A stretch of DNA of 10,473 bases from Thoreauomyces humboldtii. Taxonomy: Eukaryota > Chytridiomycota > Chytridiomycetes > Spizellomycetales > Powellomycetaceae. The notes below the pieces were generated by a model. That model was not told the DNA's origin and did no database searches. It saw only the letters and a program-made list of their open reading frames with translations. Positions 1 to 7,280 of the stretch are shown one piece after another (position 1 is the first letter of the stretch; each line of letters starts with the position of its first letter). The DNA lies in contig JADGJA010000804.1 in assembly GCA_027596035.1 (NCBI GenBank), forward strand, positions 1-10,473, in the 5' to 3' direction. A program made the translations under genes and the position numbers.

Positions 1-184
1 GCTTCCAGAAATAGCCCCACCCTTGGTTGGTTCCAAGCAAACTCCGGCGAACATTCTTTATTTCCGGAAAACACATACTTTTTGAAAGTGCAGAGCGTAC
101 CCCGAAAGGACTTGAATTACTCTTCGCAACTAGTCACTCGTGAACACCTTGACTCTTCATCGCACACGCGACTATCAACGCAAG
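1..184 (+). promoter_or_regulatory. GNA1 upstream region and 5' leader
   Basis: This stretch holds the proximal promoter and leader of GNA1. It contains no ATG, so the codon at 185 is the first available start. No clear TATA box is visible. A TTCnnGAA-like heat-shock-type half match lies at positions 3-10, but a single short match is weak evidence. The left edge of the window cuts the region, so the neighbouring gene is unknown. Confidence 0.4.
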
Positions 185-1289
185 ATGTCCTCTCAGCCTC
201 TCTTTGACCGCGTGTACATTTCCCAAGACGTTCAGTCTCAACTCAAGGAAGGCTTCCTCGTTCGTCCATTGGAACCCTCGGACTACGAGAAAGGTGCAGT
301 CTGCAGGTGTTCGCTCATGTAAAAGGTTCCTCTCGTTGACGTTCTCTGCTCCGCTCGGCAGGTTTCCTCGATGTCCTCTCCCAGCTCACTTCGGTTGGCA
401 AGATGTCCAAGGGACTTTTCATGGGTAGGCGTCGCACTGCCGAGCCGGTCTGCTCCGTCCGTTTATAGGGCTGATTCTCGTCCCATCAGAGCGCTACTCG
501 TATCTGAAGGCACACAACCATGAGTAAGCCTTGACTGCCCTGTCCACACTCTTGCGTGATAGCAACTTCCGACTGACGTTCCCACTTCAGGTACTTCACG
601 ATAGTCATCGAAGACACAAAGAAAGGAATCATCGTGGGGGCGGGCACGATCCTGGTCGAGCGAAAGTTCGTCCACCTCAACGGCTTGGTCGGGCATATCG
701 AGGGTGCGTTGATCTCGGATTGGACAGACTCGTCGGCACTTGAAAACGTTGCTGAGGTTGCCATGCATGCCTTCGTAGATATCGTCACATCCAGCGACTA
801 CCGGGGCCTGAACCTTGGCAAGCTGTGAGCTCCACTCGAGAGGCGCTGGGGTGGAATAAGGGGCCATCGAAAGAGACTGACACGGTCATGCAAACCTTGC
901 AGCGTCATCGAGACCCTCAAGTACATTGGGAAGATGACGGGTTGCTACAAAAGTAAGCTTGACCAGGCGCACGACGAACGTTCTGATCCGCGGTACTCAT
1001 TCAGATTGCTTTTTCTTTGGCAGTTATCCGTAAGTATCAATCAGTCGCGTGTGATGAATCAGGACTAATCCTTCGCTCGCAGTCGATTGCAACGACAAGA
1101 ACATTCCGTTCTACCAGAAGTGCGGCTTCGCTCACAAGGTTAGCGGAATATCCCGTCCTCTTCTCGTGGATGCTCCTCTGTTGAAGTCATTCATGACACA
1201 TTTCCTTCTTCCTCCTGCCACAGGAATTCGAGATGGTTATGTACATTGACGAGAATGACGCGGTAAAGATCGCAAAACCAAAGCTTTGA
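185..1289 (+). CDS. GNA1: Glucosamine-6-phosphate N-acetyltransferase (GNAT family), nine exons
   Basis: The enzyme acetylates glucosamine-6-phosphate with acetyl-CoA to give N-acetylglucosamine-6-phosphate, a cytosolic step of UDP-GlcNAc synthesis feeding chitin, N-glycans and GPI anchors. Exons by reading phase: 185-293, 362-424, 490-523, 591-703, 779-824, 903-952, 1024-1029, 1083-1138 and 1224-1289. They sum to 543 nt, giving 180 residues, close to the yeast (about 159) and human (about 184) proteins. Recognisable family segments are FLVRPLEPSDYEKGFLDVLS (residues 24-43), YFTIVIEDTKKGIIVGAGT (70-88), LVGHIEDIV (101-109), the acetyl-CoA pyrophosphate loop YRGLNLGKL (114-122), CYKIILDC (136-143) and FYQKCGF (150-156). 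The last contains the Tyr that family knowledge places near the CoA thiol. ATG 185 is the first ATG and has A at -3. Introns 2, 3, 5 and 7 carry CTGAT, CTGAC, CTGAC and CTAAT branch-point-like motifs. The family assignment is secure; exon edges are inferred. Confidence 0.93.
1024..1029 (+). other. GNA1: 6-nt micro-exon of GNA1 (exon 7)
   Basis: The six bases TTATCC sit between a CAG acceptor (1021-1023, after a T-rich tract) and a GTAAGT donor (1030-1035). The preceding exon ends in phase 1 (AAA A) and the next begins TC GAT TGC. Including the six bases gives Lys-Ile-Ile-Leu-Asp-Cys, the conserved GNA1 strand, and keeps the total divisible by three. Skipping them also keeps the frame but removes two residues of that strand. 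Confidence 0.8.
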
Positions 1290-1291
1290 TA

Positions 1292-1312
1292 GGGGGAATA
1301 TCCCCCAAAAAA
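1292..1312. repeat. Short hairpin plus A-tract just after the GNA1 stop
   Basis: GGGGGA (1292-1297) pairs with TCCCCC (1301-1306) across a 3-nt loop, followed by six A bases (1307-1312). It starts three bases after the GNA1 stop codon. In bacteria this shape read on the opposite strand would suggest a terminator. In a fungus it is at most a 3' UTR structure, and no function is claimed. Confidence 0.5.
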
Positions 1313-2008
1313 GGTCACCGCCTGCTTTCCTCATGCAAGTTCCTCTTCCTTGCCGTTGCTCACAGACAAAACAACCTCCACCTTCAATAGACGACTCGCG
1401 TGAGGGAGCATCGGCAAACACGGACCCTGCTGCAGATGGAACACCGGCTTCATGAGGCAATCATCCTTTCGCGGATTGATGATGAAATATACACGCTGCT
1501 GCTTTCGATAGATCAACACAAATGAGGCGTATTCACGGATGAGATCTTAAAAGGAGCGGTCTTAAGAGGCACAACAAAGGTAAACGAAGCGGCAAGCACA
1601 AGCGGCGAAGACTATGAAGTGCCCTAACGAGGTAGCTGCACGAGGTCCGGCCAATCAACTCGCATATCGGACTCTTGGTCAGCCGCCTTCGGTTCAGCTT
1701 TTAAAAGCTTCGACCAGGATGTCTCCCGCACATCCTGAACCGCAGGGGGCCAGTACTTTTTCTTCCATGACCTTCGCATGTGCGGATGGTCGCACGAGCC
1801 ATTACAGAAGGTTATTCTATGATTCTTAATGTGCGATATTGTCTTACGCGTCGCTACGAGACAAGTTTTGCAACTAATCATGCTGGGGGACATGTTGTCA
1901 GACTCGTTGCTCTACTGACGCATCGTCTTTGGCATCTCGAGAGAGCCTGTGATGGAGGCGTCCGTGTTCCTTCCTCATCGTGGCCGGATTCCGTCTCCTG
2001 GCACACGT

Positions 2009-2060
2009 ATCGTATCGGGTGCGACAGGACGTTTCGCATCAGTCTGGATCGTATCGGGTG
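2009..2060. repeat. Direct repeat of 13 nt, two copies 39 nt apart
   Basis: The 13-mer ATCGTATCGGGTG occurs at 2009-2021 and again at 2048-2060. A second pair, TGTCCGGGGT at 2116-2125 and 2133-2142, follows about 60 nt later. The spacing of the first pair is a multiple of three, but no convincing protein covers it. Confidence 0.5.
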
Positions 2061-2215
2061 GCAGAAGCAACCCACGAGTCAGCTTGTGAACCTTCTGGGG
2101 CGATAGGTGACTTGATGTCCGGGGTGACTCGGTGTCCGGGGTCCGTCGATGTCCCGGATGTCTATGGTCGGTCGATCGGAGCAAGTCCAACCAAGGGCAT
2201 GCGCTCTCTCCGCCT

Positions 2216-2570
2216 CTACTGCTGCTTATTCTTTTGCTCCCTCTCTTGCGCTTCCCGCAGTTTCGCCGCCTCCAGGAGCTTAGCCTTCTGCACTTTTGGA
2301 TCGCTATCCGGGTCTGCCAGCAGGTCGGGAATGGACTGAAATATGTGTAAGGGAGACAGAGCGTATTGGGCAAGGCTCGGCGTAGCTTATACATACCAGG
2401 TCTGGTTTTAGGAAGTAGTTGACGGCTTCACTTCCTGACGCAGGAAATGTATGTAAATACAAGCAACTCAGGTCCGGGGTAGGTTGGTAGGCAGAAGTCT
2501 TACCTGCGAACATTCCACCGAGGACCGCTACAAACGTCAGCGTCTTGTTAACCGTATATCCTCCTGCCAT
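2216..2570 (-). CDS. Small hypothetical protein (74 aa) with a short hydrophobic segment, three exons
   Basis: I do not recognise this gene. Exons on the minus strand are 2570-2504, 2434-2397 and 2335-2216, with introns 2503-2435 (GTAAGA...CAG) and 2396-2336 (GTATGT...CAG, with a CTTAC branch-like motif). Total coding length is 225 nt, giving 74 residues. The protein begins MAGGYTVNKTLTFVAVLGG, with a Gly-rich hydrophobic stretch around residues 11-23. A segment rich in Pro and Asp follows (33-48), then a charged Lys/Glu/Gln-rich helix-like tail to the stop. That shape, a short membrane anchor plus charged helix, is common among small mitochondrial inner-membrane or assembly proteins, but this is inference from shape only. 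The intron phases join cleanly and the protein is free of stops, which supports it being real. The start context (T at -3) is mediocre. Confidence 0.68.
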
Positions 2571-3002
2571 TGAGTATATGACTTGAAGATCCGTATGGCT
2601 TATACGCGAGCTGTGGTCGTAGCGAAGATAAATGAGAATGTCTACCGTACCGGTACTTGTAGACTGAGGGCATCACAACCTGATGCTTTCGACAGCAGCT
2701 AGCCCGACAAAGAGCCAGGGCGGAACTGGCAGCGACGGTGCGCTTCACTCAATTGATGGAAGTCGGCGCGTGAACGAAGCCATCCAATAAAATCCTGCGA
2801 TTTAGTAGGCGAGAATGCGATGACGCTGGCGCAAGGCCACGAAGGATATTACTGTAAAGGACTGTAAAGCTCGGGTATTCTATTCATCTACTTCAAGTAG
2901 CCGCTACGTGCCTGCTTCCCGCGCGTTTACGCCATCTCCACTTTGGATACGGCGTGTGTCCGATGGCCACCTCAGATGCTGCTGCGTTCTAGCGTTCAGG
3001 CC
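2571..3002. other. Spacer between IMP2 3' end and the small gene's promoter
   Basis: Both flanking genes are on the minus strand, so this holds the 3' UTR of the IMP2-like gene and the promoter of the 74-aa gene. A CCAAT pentamer lies near 2783-2787. No coding potential or RNA gene is convincing; overlapping ORFs here lack any motif. Confidence 0.5.
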
Positions 3003-3608
3003 TTAAATCAGGTGATGTCCTTCGACATCGATGACCACCCGCCCGGCCGGTACAACCCGCCCCTGCTTCGGAACAGTCCTCTTCACTCTCCCCAGCCTCT
3101 CAAATGGCCAGAGGATCATCTCTACCCTCGCATCGATGAGTCCCAGGGGCACGGGCCCAAACACGTTGCTGTCCACCCCTCGGAAAGGCTCGTCGCTCTC
3201 GACCCAACAGTGACCTCGCGGAATGCGTATGTAACCTGCCCCTGATGACAACTCGGATGAGCTGTGAGACGTTGGCGAAGTGGAAGACCAGCTTCCCATT
3301 CCCTCCGCAGCCCCCTGACGCGGTCGCACGGCGTCCCCGGGAAGACCGATGATGCGCTTGATAAGCTTCATGTCCGGGTCATGAGGTGCCGTAAGAATGA
3401 CGACGTCACCCTGAGAGAAGCGGCCGGCAAGGACAGAGACGCGGTCCAGGAGAACGGTATCATTCGAAGGAGAAGTGTTTGGATTGAAATGTGGTTGCAT
3501 TGAGTGGCCGTGAACAATTGTGATGGTGTACCCAAAAGTGAACAGCACGCCTAACGGCGCGATGACGGGAAGCGTCCGTCGAAGGGCACGAAGTGGCGCT
3601 GCTGCCAT
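3003..3608 (-). CDS. IMP2: Mitochondrial inner membrane protease subunit 2-like (S26 signal peptidase), intronless
   Basis: Imp1/Imp2 form the inner-membrane peptidase that removes sorting signals from proteins delivered to the intermembrane space. This 201-residue protein has an N-terminal hydrophobic segment (about residues 13-32). It is followed by the Ser box HGHSMQPH with the predicted nucleophile Ser36. Next come QGDVVIL (66-72) and the Lys box KLIKRIIGLPGD (81-92), with Lys84 as predicted general base. The conserved C-terminal block GHCWVESDE...DSNVFGPVPLGLI spans 132-158. The GHCWVE and LDSN/FGP wording favours the IMP2 branch over IMP1. Two departures from the compact yeast protein stand out: a Ser/Gly-rich insert (about 95-125) and a C-terminal extension of about 22-28 residues. 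The ATG at 3608 has ACC before it, a good context. It is divergently arranged with the gene starting at 4480. Confidence 0.92.
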   Translation of the reverse strand: MAAAPLRALRRTLPVIAPLGVLFTFGYTITIVHGHSMQPHFNPNTSPSNDTVLLDRVSVLAGRFSQGDVVILTAPHDPDMKLIKRIIGLPGDAVRPRQGAAEGMGSWSSTSPTSHSSSELSSGAGYIRIPRGHCWVESDEPFRGVDSNVFGPVPLGLIDARVEMILWPFERLGRVKRTVPKQGRVVPAGRVVIDVEGHHLI

Positions 3609-4193
3609 GGTTCAGGTCGCCTGCTATGCTGTCCGCGGTAAAGGAAGGTAGCGAGTGGTCAAGTTCCTAATGCTTGCCAAGTTGCTCTGAGGTTGCTAGT
3701 CCCGACCTTCGAAGTGATTTCGCGAAACGCGGCGCGCCGGAAAAAGTCGAAAGACTTCTTTCACAATTGCCATCTTCCTTTGCAAACTCTCTTTCACAAC
3801 GCGATATCTCAACAAAGCATCGAGGTGTCAAAGAGTACCGTGCATCACATGGATTACGGGTCGTCACATTAAGTTCAGGGGCGGCGATGGGGTTTTCGTG
3901 GACCGTGGTTTCCAAGGGCGAAATCACCCCGGATGACGCTTGGCAGCTTGCGCTTAACAAACAAGCGAGACTTCCCAACGGCGGCTTGGTAAAGTGTTAA
4001 CATTGGTCGGCCAAACGATGGCTTATTACAGTACGCTGAACACTTTACAAAGTAGTTTTCCGATTGACATCGGACAACGCAAAAACCACTCTTGAACACA
4101 CGAGAAAAATAACGGGATGTTAAGTCCCCACCAGGCCGTTCTCATAAACTATGTTTTCACGGGTAAAATGATGTTAGTTAGCCGCTTGGAAAC

Positions 4194-4212
4194 TGTTAGC
4201 CTATAGCTAACA
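4194..4212. repeat. Perfect inverted repeat, 7-bp arms
   Basis: TGTTAGC (4194-4200) and GCTAACA (4206-4212) are reverse complements around a 5-nt centre. A related GTTAGTTAGCC lies about 20 nt upstream. It could be a palindromic regulator-binding site or chance. Confidence 0.6.
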
Positions 4213-4303
4213 CCGAGTTCCTGGACAGGGCTCGCTCTCCTTTTCCAGTGCGGCAACGCGGCGTACTGTATACGGCATGCTCTGCGCCGCCGGACCAATT
4301 TCA

Positions 4304-4328
4304 ATCATGCTCTCGCAGCATGCATGAT
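4304..4328. repeat. Perfect inverted repeat, 7-bp arms
   Basis: ATCATGC (4304-4310) and GCATGAT (4322-4328) are reverse complements. An alternative inner pairing CATGCT/AGCATG exists in the same stretch. It lies about 150 nt before the ATG at 4480. Confidence 0.6.
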
Positions 4329-4479
4329 CCTGTACGCTGCATCCTTCATCCCGCTCATATGTATGTGAATTCGCACCTACATGGTTCGCACAACCACGGT
4401 TAGCTGATCCTACCCGTTTCAAGTTACCTCGAAACTAGCGGTTCAGCTGTCATTCTTCACGGACTCTGCCGAAAGTCCG

Positions 4480-5841
4480 ATGCATCAAGACTTTGTACGG
4501 CAGGAAAACATCTTGCGGATTTGGACGGCGGTGTATGGCTTAGCCACGTTCCCGTATGTCATTCTCGTTCAAATCAGGTTCAGAGTTGTGAAGGCAGTTT
4601 TTAAGTATCACAAGTACTGGGTATGTAACGTTCCCGCTCATCAGACCGGACGTTTTCGAGAAGTTGGCTTATAAGGTGATTCTGCAGGACTTTGCCTACA
4701 TAATCATCACGACCTTCATCTGGATTGGTGTTTTGGTGATATGCGGAGTCATATTCCCTCCTTCGGCCCAGTTCCAAAGTCTTGCAACGACCGCATGGAC
4801 CATTTACGCGCTCCTCTCCGACAATGTACTTTCCTTGACCTTCATCTCCCAGCTATTCTCAGTCCGTCGCCAGCTCAACAAAGGAATCGAGGAAAGTTTT
4901 CTGAGAGTGCGACGCGCTTTGTTCTTTCTGTGCAGCATGACTTGGATCGGACTAGGCTTGAGCCTTGTCGGATCGCTCGTATACGCACACAATGGCATGA
5001 TGCGGACCGTCTTCTTTCGGGCTAGTATGCTGGTTTCGCCTTTAGCGTACTCGGGTGCCCTGGTGAGACTGCTGTGCCGCTTTGCTTTTTGTCGCACGGT
5101 AGGAAAGCATCACTCACCCGATTTTAGGTTTACATTTACACGGTTCGCACACTTTTTGCGGCCCCGGCCGCTTTGCAAGCGAAGAAAGGAGGAATCGCCA
5201 ATACTCGGGACAGCCTCATGCTTTCCAAAAAGTCTCTCAACGGTCCTATGATCCTCCAAACCGGGAACCTGTCGGGCGGGACCGACAGCTCCACTTCATC
5301 ACGCGGTGTGCCATCGCTCCTGCCTCCGCCCAGAGTTCATGCGGCCAGCGCAGCTCGCTTGCCATCTTCTACACCTGCAGATCTGGAACCTTCACTTGTT
5401 CTGGCTGCGGGCATGACCTCGAAAGTGTCTCCGACCACCGCAGAAGACGTCGAGACGGGGCGCCTGACGGAGGAGGACTCGGAATCAGTCGCGGCGCGCT
5501 ATTCGACGGATCTTACGTCCACAACGTCGCTGACTACTACGGACTCGGATGTATCGGGGTCGTCCGGAAGTCTGTCGGATGAGGACGGCAGCGTCGGGAA
5601 TACGTACGTCGCTCCATCCAATGGTGGCTCGTTCGCTCTGTTCCCTCCTCCTCATTCTCCCAACAAACCACAAGTGAGACGCTCTACCTTGGGTACACCT
5701 TATCCCCCCGAACCCTCACACGGCGATGTGGAAGCGCAAGTGGGCTCCCCTCCGGCGTTAGTAGATATCGTGGCGGCTGCAATCCGCACAAGGAGTGCAT
5801 CCGTGGGGGGGCCCCGGCGAGGCCATCCAGAAACGGCTTGA
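4480..5841 (+). CDS. Multi-pass membrane protein of unknown function with long Ser/Thr-rich tail
   Basis: I do not recognise the family. The preferred model has exons 4480-4620, 4688-5062 and 5128-5841, giving 409 residues. Intron 1 starts GTATGT and ends at TCTGCAG (4687). An in-frame alternative acceptor at 4675 would add four residues but makes an unusually short intron. Intron 2 (5063-5127) starts GTGAGA, has CTCAC and ends TTTTAG. About five hydrophobic segments are visible: residues 14-31, 49-70, 84-104, 122-146 and 158-178. A basic loop (SVRRQLNKGIEES, then RVRR) lies between the third and fourth. From about 190 to the end the chain is hydrophilic and rich in Ser, Thr, Gly and Pro, with acidic patches such as TAEDVETGRLTEEDSES. 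That looks like a disordered cytoplasmic tail. The layout resembles fungal receptor-like membrane proteins, but five segments is one or more short of a 7TM receptor, so N-terminal exons may be missing. The start at 4480 is provisional because the frame stays open back to 4408. Confidence 0.7.
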
Positions 5842-6047
5842 AGGCGTTGGATGGTTCAGTGGGGAAACACGCCTCGGTTTTATTTCTTTGTGCATGAAGA
5901 TATTCGATATGATGTCTGTTTGTGATGCTCGTACCGATACCAGGGTAAAATGTCAACGCAGGTCTGCACTGACTTACAGCCATTCCCGCATTGGCTCTTT
6001 CGTCGAAGATCACCCTTCTTGCTTCTTTGAAGCCAGCATTGCCAACC
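5842..6047. other. Tandem intergenic spacer
   Basis: A 206-nt spacer lies between two plus-strand genes and must hold the 3' UTR of the membrane protein gene and the leader and promoter of the RRM gene. Several ATGs around 5850-5920 precede the chosen RRM start. They would be upstream ORFs only if the transcript begins before them. No clear element was found. Confidence 0.4.
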
Positions 6048-7111
6048 ATGAACGGACCTCCGCAGATGATGTACCCGTATCAGCAGCCACTTACGGGCAT
6101 GCAAGGTGGAGTGCCTGCTCACCTGCAAAACATGCCTGGTGTCGTCCCACCACCACCAAGAGTTCCGAAGCAACCACCACCAACTGAGGTTAGACTTTAC
6201 ATGGAACCAAGCGGGAGGTGGCAATCCTCTGATGACCTTACTTTCAATAGCCATGTCAAACTCTCTACATTCGCAACCTTCCCGAAACCAAAGCTCAGAC
6301 TTGTACGCTCGTTGTGAACTTTGTGCTTCCCAGAAGCCGGATCTAACTGAGTAAACGTTATACAGCCCTTCAGAACGCTTTGAAGGCCGTGTTCTCACAA
6401 TACGGCGATATTCTCGACATTCGGATGAAGATCAACATCAAGCTCAGGGGTCAGGCATGGGTGACGTTCAAGGAGGTCGAGTCTGCGACGAAGGCACTGA
6501 AGGAGGTGCAGGGATTCCCTTTATCTGGACGACCGATGGACGTGCAGTACTCTCGGACCACTTCAGACAAGGTGGCGGAGCAGGATGGACCCGAGGCGCT
6601 GGCCGCATATAAGAAGCGACGTCTGGAGGATAAGGGTACGTTCGAATCTCGTATCCGTGTGGTTCCCCGCTTCCCTTCTTGAACGTCTGCTTTCTCCCTT
6701 CAACAGAGAACAAAAAAGAACCGGCTCCCGTCGATGCTGCGGCCGTGGCGGCTGTGTACGGACCGGGATATTACTACGGAGCCGCTATGCCAGAGGACCT
6801 ATTGCCGCCAAACGCAATTCTGTTCATTCAGAACCTTCCCCTGGAGACCACGGAAGCCATCCTTACGGCACTCTTCAAGCAGTTCCAGGGGTTCAAGGAG
6901 GTCCGATTGGTACCTGGAAAGAGCGATATCGGTCAGTTTCTTGTTAGGCCGAACCTGTACTTGCAATAATTATTTTGACACCATGATATTCTTTTTTGCA
7001 GCTTTCGTCGAGTACGATACGGAGGTGCAGGCGACTACTGCGCGGACCACCCTCAACGGTTACAAGATTACGCCCGAGAAGGACATCAAGGTTACTTACG
7101 CGAAGAAGTAG
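6048..7111 (+). CDS. U1A/U2B''-family spliceosomal protein with two RRM domains, five exons
   Basis: The protein belongs to the SNF/U1A/U2B'' family, which binds stem-loops of U1 or U2 snRNA in the nucleus. Exons: 6048-6188, 6251-6302, 6366-6635, 6707-6931 and 7002-7111, summing to 798 nt (265 residues). RRM1 covers about residues 48-130, with RNP2 LYIRNL (52-57) and RNP1 RGQAWVTF (92-99), followed by the family hallmark [19 protein letters not shown]2 covers about 189-265, with ILFIQNLP (192-199), a degenerate RNP1 SDIAFVEY (227-234) and the hallmark C-terminus GYKITP...KVTYAKK. The linker 155-187 is rich in Ala, Tyr and Gly. A Pro/Gln/Met-rich extension of 47 residues precedes RRM1, whereas metazoan members start almost at the RRM. 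Intron 2 has CTAAC. U1A and U2B'' paralogues cannot be told apart by eye, so no symbol is given. The ATG at 6048 (ACC context) is the first in this frame. Confidence 0.92.
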
Positions 7112-7262
7112 TCAGATCTTGTGTCCACAAGAAAGCGCGACTCTTTCGTTCCAAAATTGTACACGCATGTATCCCAAAGCGTTTGTGCGCAAATGTAAGG
7201 ATGTATATGATTATGTACGTGATCACAAAACAGGAGATGTCCGGGAAAAGGAGCGACTCTTT
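7112..7262. other. Convergent 3' gap with hairpin and duplicated element
   Basis: Only 151 nt separate the stop of the RRM gene (+) from the stop of the DUF3455 gene (-), so their 3' UTRs probably overlap. It starts with a perfect hairpin, TCTTGTG (7117-7123) with CACAAGA (7126-7132). It also carries one copy of an imperfect ~28-nt repeat whose second copy covers the end of the DUF3455 coding region. Confidence 0.6.
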
Positions 7263-7280
7263 TCACTTTCCAAAAATGTA
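7134..7280. repeat. Imperfect direct repeat, two ~28-nt copies
   Basis: Copy A at 7134-7161 and copy B at 7252-7280 share the core AGCG(CG)ACTCTTT, a short variable centre, then TTCCAAAA(A)TGTA, with one or two small indels. Copy B spans the stop codon and last codons of the DUF3455 gene; copy A is noncoding next to the opposite gene. A local duplication is the simplest explanation. Confidence 0.5.

Larger units (their letters stand above)
1290..2215. other. Convergent intergenic region, no gene recognised
   Basis: This region lies between the 3' end of GNA1 (+) and the 3' end of the small gene on the - strand. It opens with a short perfect hairpin followed by six A bases at 1292-1312. Several ORFs of 60-140 codons occur on both strands, but none shows a family motif and they overlap one another. 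Near its right end are short direct repeats (2009-2060 and 2116-2142). I found no tRNA or snRNA signature. Confidence 0.6.
3609..4479. promoter_or_regulatory. Divergent intergenic region with two inverted repeats
   Basis: The region separates the IMP2-like gene (-) from the multi-pass membrane protein gene (+), so both promoters should lie here. It holds perfect inverted repeats at 4194-4212 and 4304-4328 and a CCAAT pentamer near 4294-4298. Two ORFs of about 105 codons overlap each other on opposite strands at 3667-4000. The plus one starts at TTG and has its first ATG only two thirds of the way in. Neither shows a domain, so neither is called. An upstream exon of the 4480 gene could hide here but I could not identify one. 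Confidence 0.5.

Noticed and set aside
1470..1550. Possible C/D-box snoRNA (GATGATGA near 1476)
   Set aside because: No D box (CTGA) at a proper distance and no flanking terminal stem.
1614..2106. Several ORFs of 70-140 codons on both strands in the GNA1 downstream gap
   Set aside because: No domain-like composition, many non-ATG starts, mutual overlap, and no splice pattern producing a recognisable protein.
3667..4000. Overlapping ORFs of about 103 and 108 codons on opposite strands
   Set aside because: The plus ORF starts at TTG with its first ATG near codon 72. Neither has a motif, signal or membrane segment, and they overlap completely. They sit in a divergent promoter region.
5804..5816. 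Run of G then C near the end of the membrane protein gene
   Set aside because: Short homopolymer in a low-complexity coding tail. The frame continues to a stop just after; a sequencing slip is possible but not shown.
6636..6655. tRNA B-box-like word GTTCGAATC in an RRM-gene intron
   Set aside because: No matching A box at the right distance and no acceptor-stem pairing. It is fully explained as intron 3 beginning GTACGT.
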